64,000 bases of DNA from RPQJ01 sp963706755 (GTDB taxonomy: Bacteria > Pseudomonadota > Gammaproteobacteria > Steroidobacterales > Steroidobacteraceae), in NCBI GenBank assembly GCA_963706755.1, contig CAVPNH010000015.1, positions 1-64,000 of the forward strand, read 5' to 3'. Under the pieces are notes generated by a model. The model was not told where the DNA came from. It saw nothing but the letters and a program-made list of their open reading frames with translations, and did not search any database. Positions 59,590 to 64,000 of the stretch are shown in pieces; the first letter of the stretch is position 1, and every line of letters begins with the position of its first letter. The position numbers and the translations under genes are program-made.

Positions 59590-59721
59590 ACAGCCCGTTG
59601 AAAAGGTCCACCGATGGTCTGGACTGTCTTCCCGCGAGCGCGGGAGTCCAGATGTTCCGTATGCTTCTGGACCCCCACTGTCGCGGGGGTGGCGATGTCG
59701 ACGCGTATTTCAACGGGCGGC
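59590..59721. repeat. Large inverted repeat with outer arms CAGCCCGTTGAAA/TTTCAACGGGCGG
   Basis: Outer arms CCCGTTGAAA (59594-59603) and TTTCAACGGG (59708-59717) are complementary. Inside, GGTCTGGACTGTCTTCCCGCG...CGCGGGAGTCCAGA and CTGGACCCCCACTGTCGCGGGGGTGGC form further hairpins. It belongs to the widespread TCTGGACTCCCGC intergenic repeat type. Between the molybdopterin enzyme and the toxin genes. Confidence 0.85.
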
Positions 59722-59773
59722 TACGGTGGGCGGCTACCAGCGGCGCGCCGAACCGCGCCGTGGCCGCGGGGGC

Positions 59774-60026
59774 TCACTTGTTGGCCAGCGTGCGGAAGCC
59801 TTTGCCCCGGAGCAAGCGTTCGTCCGCCGTCACCAGCGTCAGTTCATACACGTCGGCGGTCGCTGCCCAGGAAGCTATCGGCCAGCATCAGGAATTCCCA
59901 GATGCTGATCGGCGACAACCACAGCTGATTGTCCGCCCCGGTGAGGGCGGTTGCGACACGCTGCCGAGGCGCACCGGCGCGACGTGACTCCACACCCGCG
60001 TGGGTGTCGCGCAGCAGCAGGTTCAC
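59774..60026 (-). pseudogene. PIN-domain toxin (VapC-like), internally deleted and frameshifted
   Basis: RNase-type toxin of a type II toxin-antitoxin system. After indel repair it reads NLLLDTHAWVWSHVAPVRLGSRVATALTGADNQLWLSPISIWEFLMLA, then jumps directly to DSFLAATADVYELTLVTADERLLRGKGFRTLANK. The blocks at each side are typical PIN N- and C-terminal halves, but the roughly 45-residue middle between WEF-L and DRF(L)AATA is missing. The acidic residues of both halves (LLLD, WE, D before S/R-F-L, TAD) are kept. GTG start overlapping the antitoxin stop. Either a decayed toxin or a deletion in the assembly. Confidence 0.75.
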
Positions 60027-60142
60027 TCGAGCGCCTCCCACTTCACCAGCGTGCTCGACGGCGCCACGATGTCGCCCCGGATCTCGAGGCTCCCGCGCTC
60101 GAGGGCGGCCAGACACGTCGCTTTGAACTTGGAGATCGCCAT
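60023..60142 (-). pseudogene. Phd/YefM-type antitoxin, internally deleted
   Basis: Short frame of 39 residues, MAISKFKATCLAALE followed by RGSLEIRGDIVAPSSTLVKWEALE. The first block is the Phd/YefM DNA-binding start and the second its C-terminal toxin-binding end (GDIVAP...WEAL). Between CLAALE and RGSLEI about 25-30 residues normally present (the GEPVLVTRRGKPVAxVVP part) are missing, yet the reading frame is unbroken. The TGA overlaps the toxin GTG. ATG at 60142; 60151 is an alternative. Confidence 0.72.
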
Positions 60143-60231
60143 CGTATCCATCGTGAGATGTTCAACCGTGGTCTCTGATTATGGTCACCACGTACGATGC
60201 GCGACCTCGTGGCGGCTGGTGGGGCGAGCGC

Positions 60232-60616
60232 TCACGCCGGGGCCAGCACCGCGAACCCGAGTCGGGCGGCCGCCTCCGCCATGCGCTGACGTAGGTGACC
60301 AGGGCCTCCAGTTCGGAGGCGACGAGGTGCGCGGCCGGCCAGGCGCAGTGCGTCCAAGGATCGCAGGACGTCGCCGTCGAGTACCTCGGCCGCATCGGCA
60401 GGGCGTCGACCAGGCGCGCCAGGTTGATTCGCTGCACGGCTTGGCGCCCCCGCCGCACCGCCCTCGGCCCGGGTGCCGGACCGCCCGGTCGCCGCCGTCT
60501 CTCCCCAGACCGCACGGCGCGCGTTGTGGCTGCACCTGGAGGAGGCGCCTGAGGGCCGCCGCTGGGGCTCGCGCACGACCAGTTTCACGGCGAGGCGGAA
60601 TCGATGTATACCGCCA
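60232..60616 (-). CDS. PIN-domain toxin (VapC-like), second pair (frameshifted)
   Basis: GTG start behind GGGAGGGAG gives VAVYIDSA with the first PIN aspartate, then AVKLVVREP, ALRRLLQVQPQRA, a middle part broken by indels that still shows AVRHPG, VQRINLARLVDAL, DAAEVLDGDVLRSLDALRLA, HLVASELEALVTY and a C-terminus RMAEAAARLGFAVLAPA with the usual LVTYDxRMAxAA motif. Frame changes near 60590, 60540, 60495, 60440, 60395, 60330 and 60280. About 128 residues, full-length. Paired with the antitoxin gene at 60713-60950. Confidence 0.8.
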
Positions 60617-60712
60617 CGCCTCCCTCCCCGTGGGCCAGTCATGGGGCCGGGCATCGACCTCCCTTCTGCTCGCGCCGTGATCGCTCATGTCCGGCGCGCC
60701 CGTGCAAGCTGC

Positions 60713-60950
60713 TACGTCGCCGTCGGTGCACCGACTTTGCCCGCGAGGGGCGGACCGAGGTCGACACGATCCCCCTCGGCGGGGGTCAGACGCCCCGCCG
60801 CCTCGAGGGCCGCGAGCACCGTCTCGTGGCCGCCCGGCACCAGTAGCGCCACGGCGCCCACGGTCCGTCACCTCGAAACGCTCACCTGCGGACCCGCCGC
60901 AGGACGGCGCTGGCGTGCTGCTGCAAAGCCCGAATGCCGATCCGCTCCAT
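60713..60950 (-). CDS. Phd/YefM-type antitoxin of the second PIN pair (frameshifted)
   Basis: MERIGIRALQQHASAVLRRVR is the Phd/YefM start; then GERFEVTDRGRPVALLVPGGHETVLAALEAAGRLTPAEGDRVDLGPPLAGK, the usual middle and C-terminal features (TDRGRPVA-L-P). A frame break near 60877 and possibly another near 60713, where a TAG ends the shown frame; without it the gene would run to the TGA at 60685 and end QLARARRT. Located about 100 bp before the toxin. Unlike the other antitoxin here it keeps the full length. Confidence 0.8.
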
Positions 60951-61316
60951 GTGCGTCAACGTAGCACATGGAGCCCCGGTCCAAACGCCCCGGGTCACCG
61001 CGGCGGGCGCGATCCCGGGCCCTGACGGGCGGGGCCGGGCTCGGCCCCGCGGCGGCACGCGCCCCGGCGGCGGCACGCCGCGCTCATCGGTCCCGTCGCG
61101 GCGCGGCGCGTCGGGGACGACGAACAGGACGCAGTCGGGGTCCTGCTTGTCCGGGCGCTTGGTGTTGCTGAGCACCAGCAACCGTCCGCCGTCCCGCAAC
61201 AGCTCGACCGCCGCGTCGAGATGCTCTCGTTGCACGCGGCCTGACAGGTATGGCTTGTTCCCCTCGCGGGTCACGTTCTTCCACAACACCCCCAACCGGA
61301 TCTTGTCGTCGGTCAT
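60951..61316 (-). CDS. Small DUF736-like protein of unknown function (uncertain C-terminus)
   Basis: GAGGAGGAG 3-9 bp before the ATG at 61316 is a strong ribosome binding site. MTDDKIRLGVLWKNVTREGNKPYLSGRVQREHLDAAVELLRDGGRLLVLSNTKRPDKQDPDCVLFVVPDAP is a compact domain with the LGVLWKN...YLSG pattern seen in small DUF736-like proteins. After it the frame stays open through a Pro/Arg-rich region into the antitoxin start, which suggests a missed stop rather than a real extension. The stop is probably near 61070-61100. Role unknown. Confidence 0.6.
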
Positions 61317-61611
61317 CGACTCCTCCTCGAGCGTGGTTTGGGCCCAGCCCACTGCACGGCGCGTGCCGGGCACGCCGTGCCCCACGGCAGGCAGCGGTCA
61401 GGCCGTCGCGGCTGATCGCGCGGCGGACGGACCCGCGCGCAGGCGCGGCGGTGGGTGCTCCCGAGCACCAGCCTGTGCTCACTGTGAGTCTCCCCCGCGC
61501 GCCGCGGGGCTGTTGGGCCAGTGACCGACCGCATGTGCAGCCGGGACGGCCGCACCACAACCCTGACGGGCAAGCATTGTGGTGCAGGCGTCTCGCCTGC
61601 ACGGGAGCATT
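61317..61611. repeat. Intergenic region with hairpin repeats
   Basis: 61537-61602 contains GTGCAGCCGGGACGGCCGCACCACAA and TTGTGGTGCAGGCGTCTCGCCTGCAC, two elements also found within 63180-63262 and, in the other orientation, in 54620-54807. The rest (61330-61530) is GC-rich without a convincing gene. Confidence 0.75.
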
Positions 61612-63010
61612 TCAGCCCTCACCCACCATCTTGGCGGGATCAACCAGGCGGTCGTACTCGTCGGCCGTCACGTAGCCCAGGGCCAGCGCCGCTTCTTTCA
61701 GGGTGACGTCGTGTTCGAGGGCGTGGTGGGCGACCTCGGCGGCCTTGTCGTAGCCGATCACCGGGGTCAAGCGCCGTCACCAGCATCAGCGACCGCTGCA
61801 CGACCGCAGCGATCTGCCGGCGGTCGGGCTCGATCCCCTCGACGAGGTGGATGCGGAAGCTGCGGCAGGCGTCGTGCAACAGGTGGATGGACTGCATGAG
61901 GTTGACGATCATGAGCGGCTTGTAGGCGTTCATCTCGAGATGTCCGCCGGCACCGCCCAGGGACACGGCCAGGTCGTTGGCCATCACCTGCAGGGCGACC
62001 ATCGCCAGCGCTTCGCACTGTGTCGGGTTGACCTTGCCCGGCATGATCGATGAGCCCGGTTCGTTCGCCGGCAGGCGCAGTTCACCCAGACCGCAGCGTG
62101 GCCCGCTGCTCAGCAGACGAATGTCGTCGGCGATCTTCAACAGCGAGCCGGCCAGGGTCTTGAGCGCCCCGCTGACCCACACCAGGGCATCGTGCGCAGC
62201 CCTGGACGGCAAACTTGTTCGGCGCCGTGACAAACGGCTGGCCGCTGAGGTTGGCGACTTCCGCCGCCGCCTCCCGATCGAATCCCGGCGGCGCGTTGAT
62301 GCCCGGTACCGACCGCCGTCCCACCCAGCGCCAGCCGGAACAGCGCCCCCGAGGCTCTGTTCCAATCGGACGAGGTTGTCCTCCAGCATCGCCGCATAGC
62401 CCGAGAACTCCTGACCCAGGGTCAGCGGCGTCGCGTCCTGGAGATGGGTCCGGCCGATCTTGACGAGCGCGCGCCAGGCTTCCGGCCTTCATCGCCAGCG
62501 CATCGCGCAGTTGACGGAGGGTCGGCAGCAACCGCAACGTCACGCCCTGCGCCACCGCGATGCACATCGCCGAGGGGAACGAGTCGTTGGTCGACTGCGA
62601 GCGGTTGACGTGATCGTTCGGGTGCACGGGCGCTTTGCTGCCGAGCGGCGTGCCCGCGAGCTGGCAGCAGCGGTTGGCGATCACTTCGTTGACATTCATG
62701 TTGAACTGCGTGCCGCTGCCGCTCATCCAGACGCGCAGGGGGAAGTGGTCGTGATGGCGGCCGGCGAGGAGTTCCTCGGCGGCGCGCACGATGAGCTCTT
62801 TCTGCTGGTCGGTCAGGCGCCCATGCCGGTGGTTGACGACGGCCGCGGCCTGTTTGAGGACCGCGTAGGCCGTGATCATCTCGCGCGGCATGCGCCCGTC
62901 GCCGATGCGGAAGTGTTCGAGGGCGCGCTGTGTCTGAGCGCCCCACAACTTGGTCGGCCTGGTACACGGACCTCACCGAGGCTGTCGGATTCGACGCGGA
63001 ACTGGCTCAT
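61612..63010 (-). CDS. fumC: Class II fumarate hydratase (frameshifted)
   Basis: TCA cycle enzyme: fumarate + water to malate. MSQFRVESDSLGEVRVP and WGAQTQRALEHFRIGDGRMP at the start; GSGTQFNMNVNEVIANR, VHPNDHVNRSQSTNDSFPSAM, GLPAVPLGGTAVGTGINA-like region, FVTAPNKFAVQG and the signature GSSIMPGKVNPTQCEALAMVALQVMAND with the catalytic Ser loop, then NAYKPLMIVNLMQSIHLLHDACRSF and LGYVTADEYDRLVDPAKMVGEG. Frame changes near 62950, 62480, 62320, 62210 and 61770. Full length, about 465 residues. Flanked on both sides by intergenic repeats. Confidence 0.94.
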
Positions 63011-63103
63011 GCGTGGAACTCCTCTCGTCCGGGCGATTCACTGACGCGAATCGACCGGACGAGCAAACCCACCAGCCGGGGGAAATGTCGGCAGGTGCAC
63101 GCT

Positions 63104-63369
63104 CGCCCTTCGACGGGCTCAGCGCGGGCTGACGCCCGCAACCCAACCCACGATCGCACAATATGACAGAGAGGCCGGAATTGTGGTGCGGGCGTCTCGC
63201 CTGCACAGAGGCAGATGGGGCGGCCTGCTTCCCGGTGCAGCCGAGACGGCCGCACCACAACTTCTGCGCGCCACGCGCAGACTTTCGGAGATAGTAGCTC
63301 AGGGTGAGCGAAAACACCTCATTGAATGAGACACTACCCGCTCATGCTGAGCCCGTCGAAGCATGAGCG
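63104..63369. repeat. Repeat cluster: copy 2 of the 190-bp repeat plus TGAGC..GTCGAA hairpins
   Basis: 63110-63300 is the reverse complement of 54620-54807. It contains TTGTGGTGCGGGCGTCTCGCC...GTGCAGCCGAGACGGCCGCACCACAA, and GCTCGCCCTTCGACGGGCTCA at its left end. 63340-63368 is a hairpin with arms GCTCATGC and GCATGAGC around TGAGCCCGTCGAA, the family seen at 1919, 1979 and 23385. The last unit lies at the end of the TorD reading frame, which ends inside it. Confidence 0.85.
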
Positions 63370-63900
63370 CGGAATAGCTCGAGACTGGCGCGGCGAGAGG
63401 CGGATACTCAGCCGACAGGGACAGGCCCCGCACTCGGCGGGCATGTCCTCGTCGGGCGCGAGGTGGACTGGGTACGTTGGAGCCGGGACGCGCGCGGCGA
63501 GTGCCTGCGCCACGTCGAGGAGGTACGACGGCCCCGCCAGCGCGAGACGTTCGGCGAACGGGTGCGCCAGCATCGACAGGTATGTCTCCACGAAGCGCTG
63601 GCGCGCCTCGGCGGTCGTCTTCGCCGCGGCCTTGTTGGCGCTGGCCTCGGCGAACGCCTCTTTCAGCGCGAGGTAGCCGACGAAGCCGGTCGCGACCGCA
63701 ATGTGGTCGATGGGGTCCTCGGCGTGCGGTTGAAACGCGAAGACTGTGTAGAACTCAGAAATCTCCGCCAGGATCCGGCCCGGGTCCAGGTACCCGCCGT
63801 ACGCCACGGCGCGCGGCGAGGCCACGCCGCCGGGACCGACGAGGTGCAGATACTCGCCCTCAGTGGCGGCCTGTGCCGCCTGCGCCGCGGCACGCAGGGA
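63334..63900 (-). pseudogene. TorD-like molecular chaperone, N-terminally truncated
   Basis: Cytoplasmic chaperone for molybdopterin or Tat-exported enzymes. The fragment reads LRAAAQAAQAATEGEYLHLVGPGGVASPRAVAYGGYLDPGRILAEISEFYTVFAFQPHAEDPIDHIAVATGFVGYLALKEAFAEASANKAAAKTTAEARQRFVETYLSMLAHPFAERLA with TorD landmarks (EYxxLxxGPGG and EDPIDHIAVxxxFxxxL). The usual first 70-80 residues are absent: at about 63900 the sequence turns into a PilT gene in the other direction. The C-terminus runs into a repeat. A frame change near 63840. The truncation may be a rearrangement or a misassembly. Confidence 0.8.
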
Positions 63901-63904
63901 TACG

Positions 63905-64000
63905 CAGCGCGGAGCAGGGCATGCAGAGCTTCGACGTGGCGCTCTACCAGCTCTACCTGGACGGCAAGATCACGCTCGAGGAAGCGATCTCGAACGCCGA
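63905..64000 (+). CDS. PilT/PilU-type twitching motility ATPase, C-terminal fragment at the window edge
   Basis: The last 96 bases read SAEQGMQSFDVALYQLYLDGKITLEEAISNA on the plus strand, the characteristic C-terminal block of type IV pilus retraction ATPases (GMQTFDQALxxLYxxGxIxxExAxxxAD). The upstream part of the gene, which should lie left of 63905, is missing and replaced by the TorD fragment in the opposite orientation. The gene continues beyond 64000. Confidence 0.82.

Noticed and set aside
1..64000. tRNA, rRNA, prophage, integrase or transposase genes
   Set aside because: None recognised on reading both strands; the repeats found have no linked transposase in the window.

Overview
The window is a GC-rich stretch of a Gram-negative, aerobic chromosome. 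It carries two TonB receptors, a periplasmic DsbA-type thiol oxidoreductase, lipoproteins, heme A synthesis genes and complex I. Secreted proteins with dockerin-like repeats and a Thr/Pro linker, a WS/DGAT acyltransferase, several acyl-CoA dehydrogenases, an LLM-type oxidoreductase and a UroD-family protein together suggest an uncultured deltaproteobacterial-type lineage, for example Desulfobacterota_B / Candidatus Binatota. That placement is an inference from gene content; no rRNA or tRNA gene was seen. Many genes, most heavily rfbAC, nuoA-N, plsB, the disulfide oxidoreductase at 27-28.7 kb and the molybdopterin enzyme at 57-59.6 kb, are broken by single-base indels, mostly insertions. Neighbours such as rfbD, the TVP38 protein, the SDR and the histidine kinase read cleanly. 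The reading frame resumes after every shift, so I treat these as whole genes with sequence errors. Their coordinates span the composite gene and no single frame translates them.

Layout. 0-6.2 kb: BtuB-type receptor (5' end cut off), a secreted dockerin/propeller-like protein, then a BtuF-BtuC-BtuD importer. 6.2-8.5 kb: dTDP-rhamnose genes rfbA-rfbC-rfbD. 8.5-19.2 kb: an 11-gene complex I operon nuoABCDHIJKLMN without nuoEFG. 19.8-25.7 kb: second TonB receptor (-), APC permease, aroE-aroK, acyl-CoA thioesterase (-). 26-31 kb: SurA-like/DsbA fusion, a disulfide oxidoreductase coupled to a TVP38 protein, an SDR. 31-33.3 kb: a dockerin protein with a Thr/Pro linker between two copies of an unrecognised domain. 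33.4-38.7 kb: sensor kinase, pterin dehydratase, epoxide hydrolase, WS/DGAT, ABM-type monooxygenase. 39.2-43.6 kb: heme A/cytochrome oxidase assembly set ctaA-ctaB-sco-DUF420 followed by HtrA. 43.7-48.2 kb: DUF151-PDZ lipoprotein, PlsB, NAD-dependent epimerase. 48.4-51.8 kb: two acyl-CoA dehydrogenases and an LLM oxidoreductase. 51.8-54 kb: Glf-like flavoprotein with a membrane tail plus a small gene encoding that same tail. 54.2-59.6 kb: small ORFan, UroD-family protein, trypsin-like protein, molybdopterin oxidoreductase. 59.8-61.3 kb: two PIN toxin-antitoxin pairs, one internally deleted. 61.6-63 kb: fumarase. At the right edge a TorD fragment and a PilT fragment meet head to head, which looks like a breakpoint.

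Functional threads: vitamin B12/chelate uptake, respiration (complex I, oxidase assembly, fumarase), lipid metabolism (PlsB, WS/DGAT, acyl-CoA dehydrogenases, thioesterase) and envelope redox and proteolysis. Genes are tightly packed and many start with a GTGA or ATGA four-base overlap. The intergenic spaces are full of dispersed GC-rich palindromic repeats of several families, and one repeat of about 190 bp occurs as two inverted copies at 54.6 and 63.1 kb.
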